Assembly: GCF_014698475.1 (NCBI RefSeq)
Contig: NZ_JACJTB010000017.1
Coordinates: 1-64,000, forward strand
Source of the DNA: Nostoc spongiaeforme FACHB-130
GTDB taxonomy: Bacteria; Cyanobacteriota; Cyanobacteriia; Cyanobacteriales; Nostocaceae
Direction of reading: 5' to 3'
Length of the DNA stretch: 64,000 nucleotides
Within the stretch, counting starts at the first letter, position 1, and the number at the start of each line of letters is the position of its first letter. Position numbers and translations under genes: made by a program. Of the stretch, positions 16,620 to 25,745 are shown piece after piece. Under the pieces are notes generated by a model that saw only the letters and a program-made list of their open reading frames with translations, ran no database searches and was not told where the DNA came from.

Positions 16620-17050
16620 GTGAGTGCTAAACCACAACCACTCCACCAGCCATCAGCCAAAAAAGTGCCGTTGAACTGGTGAACAAGTTCTAAACTCATT
16701 ACATAAACCCAAGCCCAACCCAGAATTTCGCCTTGGGGTGTGTACACTTCAACTCTTTGGCGATTGTAAAGATTGTCTGAGGTTGGTCTATCGGGTTGGT
16801 AATCTTCGAGATAATCTAGAGCTTGTAAAACCTGTGGGTCAGTGAAAGAAAGTAAATAGCCGTGGACTTGATTTTGTCCCGATGTCATTCCTGGGTAGCC
16901 CATAGGCAAAGCAAACAGCTTGCCTAACACGACTGCCCTTTTGGTATTTATTGCCTTTGCTGCACAATATTTTTGATAATTAGCTTCACCGGGTTTCAGT
17001 GTACCGTAAACAAAAACCCTCAGTTCTTCAGAAGATTTGTCATTTGTCAT
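16610..17050 (-). CDS. Gamma-glutamylcyclotransferase-like protein
   Basis: From the ATG at 17050 the 146-residue product contains ELRVFVYGTLKPGEANYQKY, the GGCT-fold signature with the VYGTLKPG loop, then GKLFALPMGYPGMTSGQNQV and a downstream LDYLEDYQ. Members bind gamma-glutamyl compounds, and some have cyclotransferase activity. The frame stays open another 65 codons upstream, but that part overlaps folB and does not look like the family, so I use 17050. The start codon region is made of a small repeat (GTCATTTGTCATTTGTCC), which may have altered the 5' end. Confidence 0.75.
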   Translation of the reverse strand: MTNDKSSEELRVFVYGTLKPGEANYQKYCAAKAINTKRAVVLGKLFALPMGYPGMTSGQNQVHGYLLSFTDPQVLQALDYLEDYQPDRPTSDNLYNRQRVEVYTPQGEILGWAWVYVMSLELVHQFNGTFLADGWWSGCGLALTEF

Positions 17051-17105
17051 TTGTCCTTGGTTATTAGTAAGGTTATGAGATAAATTGACGTTGGTAATAG
17101 ACTTT

Positions 17106-17474
17106 TTAACGATGAGCCTTATTTCTGGTAAGTTCAATCCTAATTTTGCCGCCAAAATCAGGAATAGGGGCGGCGGGTTTAGTAACAAAGACTTGGACTT
17201 GTGTGACGCGATCGCTCTGTTGCAAAATAGAGTCAGCGATTGCACCTGCTAACTTTTCCAGTAAAGCAAATTTAGATGTTTTAACTAAATTTTGAATAGT
17301 GCTAATTACACTGCGATAATCAAGAGTATCTGCGATCGCATCAGTTTCAGCAGCTTGGGCAAGATCCAACCACAATTTAATATCCACCTCAAACCATTGC
17401 CCTAAAACTTGCTCTTCTGGCAAATATCCAGTGTAGCCATAGCAGCGAATTTCCGTTAAATGAATACAGTCCAT
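17106..17474 (-). CDS. folB: Dihydroneopterin aldolase
   Basis: FolB converts 7,8-dihydroneopterin to 6-hydroxymethyl-dihydropterin in tetrahydrofolate synthesis. From the ATG at 17474 the product starts MDCIHLTEIRCYGYTGYLPE, the typical N terminus, and continues with GQWFEVDIKLWLDL, DTLDYRSVISTIQNLV and LEKLAGAIADSIL. The end, QVQVFVTKPAAPIPDFGGKI, carries the family KPxAPIP motif. The length of 122 residues is normal. Folate supply is relevant to the GcvT reaction, although the genes are not linked. Confidence 0.92.
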   Translation of the reverse strand: MDCIHLTEIRCYGYTGYLPEEQVLGQWFEVDIKLWLDLAQAAETDAIADTLDYRSVISTIQNLVKTSKFALLEKLAGAIADSILQQSDRVTQVQVFVTKPAAPIPDFGGKIRIELTRNKAHR

Positions 17475-17622
17475 AGTGTTCCAGATAAATTTGCCATCCA
17501 AAATTTAACAAACAAAGGACTTAGACACCAAAATTTTTTGTGGGGATTGGGTGTAGGGATGAAAGGGTATAGTCCCTGTTGCCTTTAAAATTGAATATTG
17601 TCTGATAGCTACCTTGGATTTG

Positions 17623-19344
17623 ATGCTGGTCGCCTATAAAAATGTTAATCAACTTTGGGCTTTTGTCTTAACGGAGACATTAAAGCGACTGGGTTTAACT
17701 TGTGCGGTAATTTGTCCTGGTTCTCGTTCTACACCTTTAACAGTTGCCTTTGCTCAACAAGTACCAGATATTGAGGCTATATCTATTCTCGATGAACGTT
17801 CTGCGGCTTTCTTTGCCTTGGGAGTAGCTAAAGCCACCAAACGACCAGTAGCACTGGTTTGTACTTCTGGTACAGCAGGGGCAAACTTTTATCCAGCCGT
17901 AATAGAAGCAAAAGAAAGCCGCGTACCACTTTTAGTCTTAACAACTGATAGACCACCAGAACTGCGAGATTGTCACTCTGGTCAAACCATCGACCAAGTG
18001 AAATTATATGGTAGTTATCCCAACTGGCAAACTGAGTTAGCCCTGCCTTCTGCAAATATGGAAATGCTGGCTTATTTGCGGCAAATGGTAATTTATGCCT
18101 GGGAGAGAATGCAAATATCAACTCCAGGGGTGGTACATTTAAATATTCCCTTCCGTGACCCCCTTGCGCCAGTTCCAGATGGTACTGACTTTCAGTTTGA
18201 CCCAGAAGAATTCTTCACAGCCGTCACCAACACTATTTCCACCCCCTACTCCCTACTTCCTACTCCCCCAGCATGGCAAAATTGCGATCGCGGTGTAATT
18301 ATTGCCGGAGTTGCCCAACCACAAAATCCTGAAAATTATTGTAGAGCGATCGCTAAACTTTCCCAAACGCTGCAATGGCCTGTTCTGGCTGAGGGACTCT
18401 CGCCACTAAGAAATTACGCCGACCTCAACCCCTATTTAATTTCCACCTACGACCTGATTTTACGTAATCAGCAATTAGCCAAGCAGTTAGCACCCGAAAT
18501 GGTCATTCAGGTGGGAGATATGCCTACCAGTAAAGAACTGCGGACTTGGTTAAATGCAACACAACCCCAACGCTGGGTAATTGACCCCAGCAACCAAAAC
18601 CTTGACCCCCTCCACGGCAAAACTACACATTTACGAATCAGTGTAGATACTTTAGATATCAGGGGAAGTGACGATCAAAATTCGCCATCGGAATATCTGC
18701 AAAATTGGTGTATTGCAGAAGCAAAAGTCAGGGCTGCCGTTGACCAGACTCTGACAAAAATGGAAGATTTATTTGAAGGGAAAGCAGCTTGGTTATTGTC
18801 TCAAATATTACCCCCAGAAACGCCGTTCTTTATTGCCAATAGTATGCCTGTGCGAGATGTGGAGTATTTTTGGCGACCGAATAATTTAAGAGTGCGGACA
18901 TATTTTAACCGTGGCGCGAATGGGATTGATGGCACATTATCCACCGCTTTAGGAATTGCCCATCGTCAACAAAGCAGCGTGATGTTGACAGGAGATTTAG
19001 CATTATTACATGACACCAATGGTTTTTTAATCCGCAATAAATTTGTCGGTCATCTCACAATTGTTTTAATTAATAACAACGGTGGTGGGATTTTTGAAAT
19101 GTTACCTATCGCCAAATTCGACCCACCCTTTGAAGAATTTTTCGGCACACCCCAAGATATTGATTTTGCTCAATTGTGCGCTACATACGGTGTGCAGCAT
19201 GAATTAATTACTTCTTGGGAAGAGTTACAGGGAAAACTCAACCCATTACCAACTCAAGGAATCAGAGTTTTAGAGTTGCAGACAAATCGGAAAGCTGATG
19301 CTAAATGGCGACAGGAAAATTTAGGAAAATTTGGGCATTGCTGA
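17623..19344 (+). CDS. menD: 2-succinyl-5-enolpyruvyl-6-hydroxy-3-cyclohexene-1-carboxylate synthase
   Basis: MenD is the ThDP enzyme that joins isochorismate and 2-oxoglutarate on the way to phylloquinone, the photosystem I quinone. The 573-residue protein has CPGSRSTPLTVAF, the DERSAAFFALGVAKAT region, TSGTAGANFYPAVIEA, and the C-terminal ThDP motif GDLALLHDTNGFL followed by NNNGGGIFEML. I use the ATG at 17623. A TTG at 17614 is also open. At about residues 206-216 a Pro/Thr/Ser/Leu stretch encoded by an ACTCCC-type repeat interrupts the linker before WQNCDRGVIIAG. menB follows on the same strand. Confidence 0.93.
   Translation: MLVAYKNVNQLWAFVLTETLKRLGLTCAVICPGSRSTPLTVAFAQQVPDIEAISILDERSAAFFALGVAKATKRPVALVCTSGTAGANFYPAVIEAKESRVPLLVLTTDRPPELRDCHSGQTIDQVKLYGSYPNWQTELALPSANMEMLAYLRQMVIYAWERMQISTPGVVHLNIPFRDPLAPVPDGTDFQFDPEEFFTAVTNTISTPYSLLPTPPAWQNCDRGVIIAGVAQPQNPENYCRAIAKLSQTLQWPVLAEGLSPLRNYADLNPYLISTYDLILRNQQLAKQLAPEMVIQVGDMPTSKELRTWLNATQPQRWVIDPSNQNLDPLHGKTTHLRISVDTLDIRGSDDQNSPSEYLQNWCIAEAKVRAAVDQTLTKMEDLFEGKAAWLLSQILPPETPFFIANSMPVRDVEYFWRPNNLRVRTYFNRGANGIDGTLSTALGIAHRQQSSVMLTGDLALLHDTNGFLIRNKFVGHLTIVLINNNGGGIFEMLPIAKFDPPFEEFFGTPQDIDFAQLCATYGVQHELITSWEELQGKLNPLPTQGIRVLELQTNRKADAKWRQENLGKFGHC
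18240..18270. repeat. Intragenic ACTCCC-type repeat in menD
   Basis: The stretch CCCCCTACTCCCTACTTCC plus CTACTCCCCC within menD encodes a short Pro-Tyr-Ser-Leu-Leu-Pro-Thr-Pro segment in the linker between the first and second domains. The same repeat type occurs between genes and in gcvP. Confidence 0.6.
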
Positions 19345-19619
19345 TTAGTGAGATGTTTTTTGTTTCGCGCAAAGGCTCAAAAAATCAATAGTTAAACTAG
19401 TACAGGTCAGCGTAAATAAACAGACAGAAAAAGTTGCTAAAACGCTTGTAGTATAAATATTCTTTTTTCCTTTTGACTTTTGCCTTGTTTTACTAGCCTC
19501 TTTTTCCCCCTGATCCTTTGCCTACACAGTGATAGTAAATCTTTTTATTTGAAAGTACTTTAGCGATCACTTCTCAGTCCGCGATAAAATTCTCAAGCAC
19601 GATAGCGCAATTCATTCTC

Positions 19620-20453
19620 ATGCAAGTTAACTGGCAATCTGTCAAAACCTACGAAGATATCCTGTATCACAAAACCGATGGTATTGCAAAAATCACCATC
19701 AACCGTCCCCACAAACGCAACGCTTTCCGCCCAAAGACAGTCTTTGAACTCTACGATGCCTTTTGTGATGCCCGTGAAGATACAAGTATTGGGGTAGTTC
19801 TCTTTACTGGGTCTGGCCCCCACACTGATGGCAAGTACGCTTTTTGTGCTGGTGGTGATCAAAGTGTGCGCGGACAGGCGGGTTATGTTGATGATGCGGG
19901 GATTCCTCGCTTGAATGTGCTGGATTTACAGCGATTGATTCGTTCGATGCCAAAAGTAGTCATTGCTTTAGTCGCGGGATATGCGATCGGTGGTGGGCAT
20001 GTTTTACATTTGATTTGCGACCTTACCATTGCGGCTGATAACGCTATTTTTGGTCAAACTGGCCCCAAAGTCGGCAGTTTTGACGGTGGTTTTGGGGCTA
20101 GTTATCTCGCCCGCATTGTGGGACAGAAAAAAGCGCGAGAAATTTGGTTTCTCTGTCGGCAATATGATGCTCAACAAGCCCTGGATATGGGTTTAATTAA
20201 CTGTATTGTGCCTGTAGAAGAATTAGAAAATGAAGGTGTTCAATGGGCGCAAGAAATTTTACAAAAAAGCCCAATTGCCATTCGCTGTCTGAAAGCTGCA
20301 TTTAACGCCGATTGTGATGGACAAGCAGGTTTACAAGAACTGGCGGGGAATGCAACTTTACTTTATTACATGACTGAAGAAGGTGCAGAAGGTAAGCAAG
20401 CATTTTTAGAAAAGCGATCGCCTAATTTTCGCTCTTTTCCTTGGCTACCTTAA
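19620..20453 (+). CDS. menB: 1,4-dihydroxy-2-naphthoyl-CoA synthase
   Basis: MenB is the crotonase-fold enzyme that closes the naphthoquinone ring from o-succinylbenzoyl-CoA in phylloquinone synthesis. The 277-residue protein is full length: [20 protein letters not shown], the oxyanion-hole region [38 protein letters not shown] and the terminal [14 protein letters not shown]. The ATG at 19620 gives the usual N terminus. It lies 275 bp after menD on the same strand and ends at a strong hairpin, so the two may form a small regulon or operon. Confidence 0.95.
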   Translation: MQVNWQSVKTYEDILYHKTDGIAKITINRPHKRNAFRPKTVFELYDAFCDAREDTSIGVVLFTGSGPHTDGKYAFCAGGDQSVRGQAGYVDDAGIPRLNVLDLQRLIRSMPKVVIALVAGYAIGGGHVLHLICDLTIAADNAIFGQTGPKVGSFDGGFGASYLARIVGQKKAREIWFLCRQYDAQQALDMGLINCIVPVEELENEGVQWAQEILQKSPIAIRCLKAAFNADCDGQAGLQELAGNATLLYYMTEEGAEGKQAFLEKRSPNFRSFPWLP

Positions 20454-20459
20454 AATGGC

Positions 20460-20508
20460 AAAAATCGCACCTCCAGATATACCACAATTGGTATCAGGTG
20501 CGATTTTT
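20460..20508 (+). terminator. Terminator after menB
   Basis: AAAAATCGCACCT (20460-20472) and AGGTGCGATTTTT (20496-20508) are perfectly complementary, and ATACC/GGTAT extends the stem inside. The right arm ends in a T run. Confidence 0.8.
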
Positions 20509-20577
20509 CCAGATGTCAAAGTTTACAGCACTAGCAATTTTCAAGAGAAATATTTTTTTAATGTCTATAAACTGAGT

Positions 20578-20913
20578 TTAATAAGAAATAGTTGCTAAAT
20601 TAGCACTTACTGCTTTAGCCTCAGTTTCTTCAGGAATTAAATTAGCTATTTCTTCCATAGGCACAACTGTTATATTGTCTGCCACAGAAACTAGAGAATG
20701 GACACCATCTAAAACTGGTGTTCCATCTGGCAAACTCCAAGAGTCTTCTAAAGTTTCCCAAGAAGGAGCAAAAGGTGGGATCGCTAACGAGCAAGCTTTC
20801 CAACTGGCTTGCACATGCGCTCCCAACTGTTGACAAGTTCCGCCACGGCGACCTTCTGGTTTGTAATGACGACAATATCTACAGGCAGATGTCAAAAATT
20901 TTATCGGTTTCAT
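20578..20913 (-). CDS. Conserved cyanobacterial Cys-containing protein, unknown
   Basis: The 111-residue product starts MKPIKFLTSACRYCRHYKPE and continues GRRGGTCQQLGAHVQASWKA followed by CSLAIPPFAPSWETL. Four cysteines in the first half (two as CxxC) suggest a metal site or Fe-S cluster, but this is a guess. The second half is acidic and possibly disordered. The sequence feels like a family conserved in cyanobacteria, but I cannot name one. It converges with menB over the menB terminator. There is no signal peptide. Confidence 0.65.
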   Translation of the reverse strand: MKPIKFLTSACRYCRHYKPEGRRGGTCQQLGAHVQASWKACSLAIPPFAPSWETLEDSWSLPDGTPVLDGVHSLVSVADNITVVPMEEIANLIPEETEAKAVSANLATISY

Positions 20914-21811
20914 TTGAGTTCATCTTTCGTGCTGTTCAGGGCTGCTTGATATGTTTATATTTTGCGCCTAGATATAAATACGTAATATTGCCAACAAATG
21001 ATTATTTACTCTAGGTTCTAGCGATCCCAACAGAAAAATAAACTTCAGGATGTTTTTAGAATCTTGTTATATTTGTAAATGATTGGTAAAGTATCTACCT
21101 ACTAATTTTGAGCTAAAAATAGCTAGGGATCAAGGTTAAAACTAAAAGTTTAGATTTAAGCTGAGTTTAACTTTAATTTTTTATCTAAGTTATATATAGC
21201 TAATTAACGATAAAATCGTGTATTTAATTTAGCCATTAAACTTGAAACTTACATAGTTATTACTGAGATACCATCAGGAAAAATTGCTAGATTGAGAAAT
21301 ACTATTTACTCAATCAAGTCCTCAGTTACGTTAAAAATGAAAATTTTGATGTGTCAATAAGTACTCAGAAAGGAGATAAGCAAAGAAAAATTGAATATGG
21401 ACATTACCTAAAATCCTGGTAAAAATTTTGAGTTAAACCAAAAATCTATATGACAACCACATCCGTTTAGCATCTGAGGTAGAAGTTAATCAGACTTGCT
21501 TTTTAAACCTAATTTTTGGCAAAAAAAATCAGCAAAAGGATAGATTTCTCCTAGTGCAGCACAGCTAAGTCTTCTTGATAAACGACTTGTTTTGTCATTC
21601 AAGTTGAAGGCTATCAGCCAAATCTTGATTTTTAGGAGAAAATTTAAGCTCTCAACCCAGTTAATAATTTCTAACTGTTTATGGAAAAGCAAGAAATTAA
21701 CTCTAGATTTCTTAAGTATTTTCCAGGAGACCTATAGAGAATATGAAATTTACAAAAGCTTTGCGGTTTTTTCTGTAAAAATATCAACTTTATTAAATAT
21801 TGTTTACATAT
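20914..21811. other. Long AT-rich intergenic region
   Basis: Almost 900 bases without a supported gene. Short open frames on both strands (for example 21592-21843 on plus and 21486-21692 on minus) overlap each other and have no good ribosome binding site or recognisable family. I see no RNA gene or mobile element, but a small RNA cannot be excluded. Confidence 0.4.
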
Positions 21812-22372
21812 TCAGGAGTAAGGTAGGTTTTGAAACTGCTTAGATGCACAGATAGCGCAAACTTGCCAGCGATGGAGTTCGCCTGGAGGTGTGGGAGATT
21901 GACATTGGGGACACAGAGGTAAATTATGCGATCGCATTTGCATTTTTTTCGCCCATTCCCCAAAAGCTGTTTGAGGAGTTTCCTGTGCAGGTGCAGCATC
22001 AATTTGAACAGCACCCGCCTTTCCCAGATAACTAGGATGTTCTTGGGGTAAATTTGTGGTTAGTTGGGGTTTGGCTGATGAATTTTGCCAGCCAGCCGTA
22101 GAGAAGCGAATATCAACCAACGGCGCAGGTAACTTTGGATTTAAATTTAAAAGAATAATTTGGCGTTTGAAAGCGAGATTTTGCGCCCAAGCAGCACTGG
22201 AAGTTGCCACACGCAAAACATCTCGCTGAATCATGATTGGTTGGGTATGTTTAGCGGCTACTGCACCTACCACCTCTGCCCAAAAATGCAGCACTTTTTG
22301 AAATGGTTGTTCTTGCCATCTGGCTTGCTGTTCTAAACAGCCTAAAATATCATTGACTGATTTCAAAGACAT
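21812..22372 (-). CDS. DUF721-domain protein with C-terminal zinc ribbon
   Basis: From the ATG at 22372, preceded on the coding strand by GGAAG, the 186-residue product begins MSLKSVNDILGCLEQQARWQ. The DUF721 core (HFWAEVVGAVAAKHTQPIMI, then VLRVATSSAAWAQNLAFKRQ) is thought to bind nucleic acid and occurs near replication and recombination genes in other bacteria. The C terminus adds LCPQCQSPTPPGELHRWQVC followed by AICA, a probable four-Cys zinc ribbon. This architecture is common in cyanobacteria. The function is unknown. It is divergent from the SPOR-like gene at 22499. Confidence 0.78.
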   Translation of the reverse strand: MSLKSVNDILGCLEQQARWQEQPFQKVLHFWAEVVGAVAAKHTQPIMIQRDVLRVATSSAAWAQNLAFKRQIILLNLNPKLPAPLVDIRFSTAGWQNSSAKPQLTTNLPQEHPSYLGKAGAVQIDAAPAQETPQTAFGEWAKKMQMRSHNLPLCPQCQSPTPPGELHRWQVCAICASKQFQNLPYS

Positions 22373-22498
22373 CTTTACTTCCAAGTGCTGAAATTCAAGA
22401 TAGTTCAAGAAAGTCTATAGTGATGAGAAATTTTTCGCTACCATTAGCACAAATTATCTAAAGTTAAACTAACAGTCTAGGTTTGAGGCAGACAGGTA

Positions 22499-23722
22499 AT
22501 GAGTCAAAACTCGCCGATAGATTCCGGTATTCAATTATCTAAAACACCTGAGTTGAAGCCAGCACTAGCCGCAGCCCTGGCCAGTTTAGAAGTGCAGCTA
22601 GACCAAGAGTTGGCTAGATACCGTCGTTCACGTATAGCAGCCAAGACAGCTTATCAAGCCCAAACAGGCAGTAACGTTAACACTCAACTCCAAAATACAA
22701 CAGCAATCACGGCATTAACTGGCAAAACTCAGCTACCTGTCACAGAAGTTAAAACCAGTATACCGTCTGCACCTGTGACGGAAGTGTCTATCGAAAAACC
22801 AGTCACAGTAGCCAAGACTGAAACAACAACTCCGCCCCAGCCAACATCTTCTCCAGATTCCCAGCAAACTCAAATTCCCCTACCATCACCCCATGCCACT
22901 AGCAGTATAGTGCCTGCGGCTTTCAAGACGACTGAAAGTGAAAATTTGATGTCAACGAAAGAAACTCCGACTCAGCCAGATGATTACTTAGAATCCAGTG
23001 AGGCCTTGTTGCGGAGTCTCAATGATGAACAACCACAACCAACCAAGCCACCCAGTAATTCTCAAGATAGTTTGCTATCGCCTTTGGGTATCGGCTCTAT
23101 GTTGCTATTGTTGATGGCTAGTCTGACATTGGGCTATGTAGTTTTTAATCCCAAAAGCTTGCCGCAGTTGAGTTTCGATAAAATATTTAACAGCAATTCT
23201 GCAACTAATACCAATCCAACCCAGACTCAGCCAGCCGCCAGCCAATCTCAGCCCCCAGAACAAACCGAACTCACTCCCATACCCAAATATCCCAACTTAG
23301 CGGCGAAAGAATTTCCCGAACTGAAAGATCCTAACGATATTGTTGGTTTACAACCAAAAACTCCCCCAAATGCGGCCGCACCTGTAAATCCACCTGTGGT
23401 AATTGCCCCACCAGCCGTTAATCCTTTACCAGAGGTGCAGCCAGTACAGCCATTGAATGTATCACCCATCCCCACAACACAACCTCTTGTCACTACACCC
23501 CAGGTAAATAGCGAAATCAAACCCGCAGCAGATGGGTTTTATCACATTGTTATGGATAATGAAGGCGATCGCAGTTTTGCGACTGCCAAGCAAATAGTTC
23601 CTGATGCTTATTTATCGGGTGACAATAAACTGATTCATCTTGCTGCTTTAAAAACCAAAGAACAGGTTGCACAACGATTACAAGAACTACAAGCCAAAGG
23701 AATTAAAGCACGGGTGCAGTGA
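22499..23722 (+). CDS. Single-pass membrane protein with SPOR-like C terminus
   Basis: A 407-residue protein of mostly low complexity. The N terminus has a short helical part (LAAALASLEVQLDQELARYR), followed by a long Thr/Pro/Gln-rich region. One transmembrane helix lies at about 196-214 (PLGIGSMLLLLMASLTLGYV). A Pro/Asn/Gln-rich linker leads to a C-terminal module beginning FYHIVMDNEGDRSFATAKQI and ending VAQRLQELQAKGIKARVQ, the beta-alpha pattern of SPOR-like domains that bind denuded peptidoglycan. It probably links the membrane to the wall. The gene precedes two PspA/IM30 genes on the same strand by about 90 bp, so membrane maintenance is a plausible shared theme. Confidence 0.65.
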   Translation: MSQNSPIDSGIQLSKTPELKPALAAALASLEVQLDQELARYRRSRIAAKTAYQAQTGSNVNTQLQNTTAITALTGKTQLPVTEVKTSIPSAPVTEVSIEKPVTVAKTETTTPPQPTSSPDSQQTQIPLPSPHATSSIVPAAFKTTESENLMSTKETPTQPDDYLESSEALLRSLNDEQPQPTKPPSNSQDSLLSPLGIGSMLLLLMASLTLGYVVFNPKSLPQLSFDKIFNSNSATNTNPTQTQPAASQSQPPEQTELTPIPKYPNLAAKEFPELKDPNDIVGLQPKTPPNAAAPVNPPVVIAPPAVNPLPEVQPVQPLNVSPIPTTQPLVTTPQVNSEIKPAADGFYHIVMDNEGDRSFATAKQIVPDAYLSGDNKLIHLAALKTKEQVAQRLQELQAKGIKARVQ

Positions 23723-23812
23723 AACTAAGTGATCTACATCTAAGATAGGATGGGGAAAATATCAAGAATATGCTCTGCCTGTTGACTGGCAAAAAGTGAA
23801 TGGAGAGCTGAA

Positions 23813-24520
23813 ATGGAATTAATCAAGCGTATCCTGCGGGTGATTCGGGCTAACCTAAATAGTCTGATAGGCAGTGCAGAAGATCCAGAAAAACTTTTGG
23901 AACAAGCCGTTGCTGAAATGCAAGACAATTTAGTGCGATTACGACAAGGTGTAGCGCAGGCAATTGCTACCCAAAAACGTACAGAACGCCAAGCCATAGC
24001 AGCCCAAGCGGCGGCAGAAAAATGGTATCGTAACGCTCAACTCGCCATAGAACAAGGCAATGAAATTCTAGCCAGAGAAGCTTTGACAAAACGTCGTGCT
24101 TACCAAGAAACTGCCACATCTTTGTCGAATCAAATCGGGCAACAAACAGAAATTGTCAACCGTCTGAAAATCGATATGCGATCGCTAGAGGCCAAAATCT
24201 CGGAAGCTAAAACTAAAAAAGATATGTATATCGCCCGCGCCCGTTCGGCGGAAGCATCTTATAAACTCCAAGAAATGCTGAGTGGCGTTTCCCCTACTAG
24301 TAGTTTGAATGCTTTTGAGCGGATGGAAGAAAAAGTATTGCAAATAGAAGCGCAATCAGATGCCATCTCGCAACTAGATAGCGATGACTTACAAAAACAA
24401 TTTACTTCCCTAGAATCTGGTAACAGTATTGATGCGGAATTGGCCAGTATGAAACAACAAGTACTCCATGAATCAGACAATACACCACTACGGCAATTGC
24501 CCCAAACTCCAGAGTCTTAA
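23813..24520 (+). CDS. pspA: PspA/IM30 family protein (PspA-like paralogue)
   Basis: The 235-residue protein begins MELIKRILRVIRANLNSLIG with an amphipathic first helix and then the long coiled-coil body typical of ESCRT-III-like PspA proteins (PEKLLEQAVAEMQDNLVRLR through AKISEAKTKKDMYIARAR). GGAGAG lies just upstream of the ATG. Such proteins bind damaged membranes and form rods or rings. Compared with the next gene it is shorter and lacks the VIPP1-type C-terminal extension helix, so I call it PspA. It lies 160 bp before vipp1, and the pair looks like a tandem duplication. Confidence 0.88.
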   Translation: MELIKRILRVIRANLNSLIGSAEDPEKLLEQAVAEMQDNLVRLRQGVAQAIATQKRTERQAIAAQAAAEKWYRNAQLAIEQGNEILAREALTKRRAYQETATSLSNQIGQQTEIVNRLKIDMRSLEAKISEAKTKKDMYIARARSAEASYKLQEMLSGVSPTSSLNAFERMEEKVLQIEAQSDAISQLDSDDLQKQFTSLESGNSIDAELASMKQQVLHESDNTPLRQLPQTPES

Positions 24521-24680
24521 AAACTGGTCAATTGCTATGAATAGGGTATATCTTAGCAATTATGGGGTATCGGGGGGTACCGAACCAAACCAGAAAGATT
24601 ACATTTAAATAAGAAACTATTACATAGTAAAAACCTTAACTGTTCATCCAAGTACCGAAACTGCCAAAGGAAAAGTAATT

Positions 24681-25466
24681 ATGGGATTATTTGATCGGAT
24701 TAAACGAGTCGTCAGTGCCAATATCAATGACTTGGTAAATAAAGCTGAAGATCCAGAAAAAATGCTAGAGCAAGCAGTTCTGGAAATGCAGGAAGACTTG
24801 GTACAGTTGAAACAAGGTGTTGCTCAAGCGATCGCTGCTCAAAAACGGACTGAAAAACAGTACAACGACAATCTCAACGAAGTTAATAAATGGCAGCGCA
24901 ACGCCCAATTAGCACTGCAAAAAGGCGATGAAAACTTGGCACGTCAAGCCCTAGAACGGAAAAAAACTTTTAACGACACTGTTACAGCCCTCAAAGCCAG
25001 TTTAGACCAGCAAGTAGCCCAAGTTGAAACTCTTAAACGCAATTTAATTCAGCTAGAAAGCAAAATCTCCGAAGCCAAAACCAAAAAAGAAATGCTCAAA
25101 GCGCGGATTACTACCGCTAAAGCCCAAGAGCAACTCGAAGGTATGGTACGCGGGATGAACAGCAGCAGTGCAATGGCAGCTTTTGAGCGGATGGAAGAAA
25201 AAGTCCTGATGCAAGAAGCCCGCGCCCAATCAGCCGCAGAATTAGCAGGTGCTGATTTAGAAAGTCAGTTTGCCCGTTTAGAAGCGGGAAGTGATGTTGA
25301 TGATGAATTGGCAGCTTTAAAAGCTTCACTAGCACCCGCCAGCCCCGCAAATCAACCCCAACTACCACCACAGCAAACAACTCCTTCCCAAACTACACCT
25401 CCCCAAACCAATGAAGTTGTTGACGCTGAGTTGGAATCTTTACGCAAGCAACTAGATCAAATGTAA
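24681..25466 (+). CDS. vipp1: Vesicle-inducing protein in plastids 1 (VIPP1/IM30)
   Basis: VIPP1 forms rings and rods that support thylakoid membrane formation and repair. The 261-residue protein starts MGLFDRIKRVVSANINDLVN and has the PspA coiled-coil core (DPEKMLEQAVLEMQEDLVQL, ISEAKTKKEMLKARITTAKA). A Pro/Gln/Thr-rich linker and a final helix, NEVVDAELESLRKQLDQM, follow. That extra C-terminal helix is diagnostic of VIPP1 versus PspA. AAGGA precedes the ATG. A terminator hairpin lies about 150 bp downstream. Confidence 0.92.
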   Translation: MGLFDRIKRVVSANINDLVNKAEDPEKMLEQAVLEMQEDLVQLKQGVAQAIAAQKRTEKQYNDNLNEVNKWQRNAQLALQKGDENLARQALERKKTFNDTVTALKASLDQQVAQVETLKRNLIQLESKISEAKTKKEMLKARITTAKAQEQLEGMVRGMNSSSAMAAFERMEEKVLMQEARAQSAAELAGADLESQFARLEAGSDVDDELAALKASLAPASPANQPQLPPQQTTPSQTTPPQTNEVVDAELESLRKQLDQM

Positions 25467-25613
25467 AATCCGATTGGATAAGCGATTAGACACTCAAACT
25501 GTATATCCTGGGGTTGAGACTTGCATTAGTCATTTGTCAACGCAGATGACCAGGAAAGACCTTTAGGAGTAATAATTTAATTTAGATGTGTTTAGCTTAC
25601 TGATTTGAGCTAG

Positions 25614-25640
25614 TCCCACACCTGTTGGCTGTGGGATTTT
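25614..25640 (+). terminator. Terminator downstream of vipp1
   Basis: TCCCACA (25614-25620) and TGTGGGA (25630-25636) form a stem with a nine-base loop, followed by TTTT. Confidence 0.65.
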
Positions 25641-25745
25641 GCGTCAGTAGTCAACAGTCCATGAATTATCGACTATGGACTATTGACAACTTTGGGATAA
25701 AGTATTTTTTGTGCCAAGTATTAATGACCACTAATGGAGACTGCC

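Noticed and set aside
16610-17245. Longer N-terminal form of the GGCT-like protein
   Set aside because: The extension overlaps folB and contains repeat-derived residues. The ATG at 17050 gives the normal family start.
21486-21843. Overlapping open frames on both strands in the long AT-rich gap
   Set aside because: They overlap each other, have no good starts, no recognised family and biased residue use typical of AT-rich noise.
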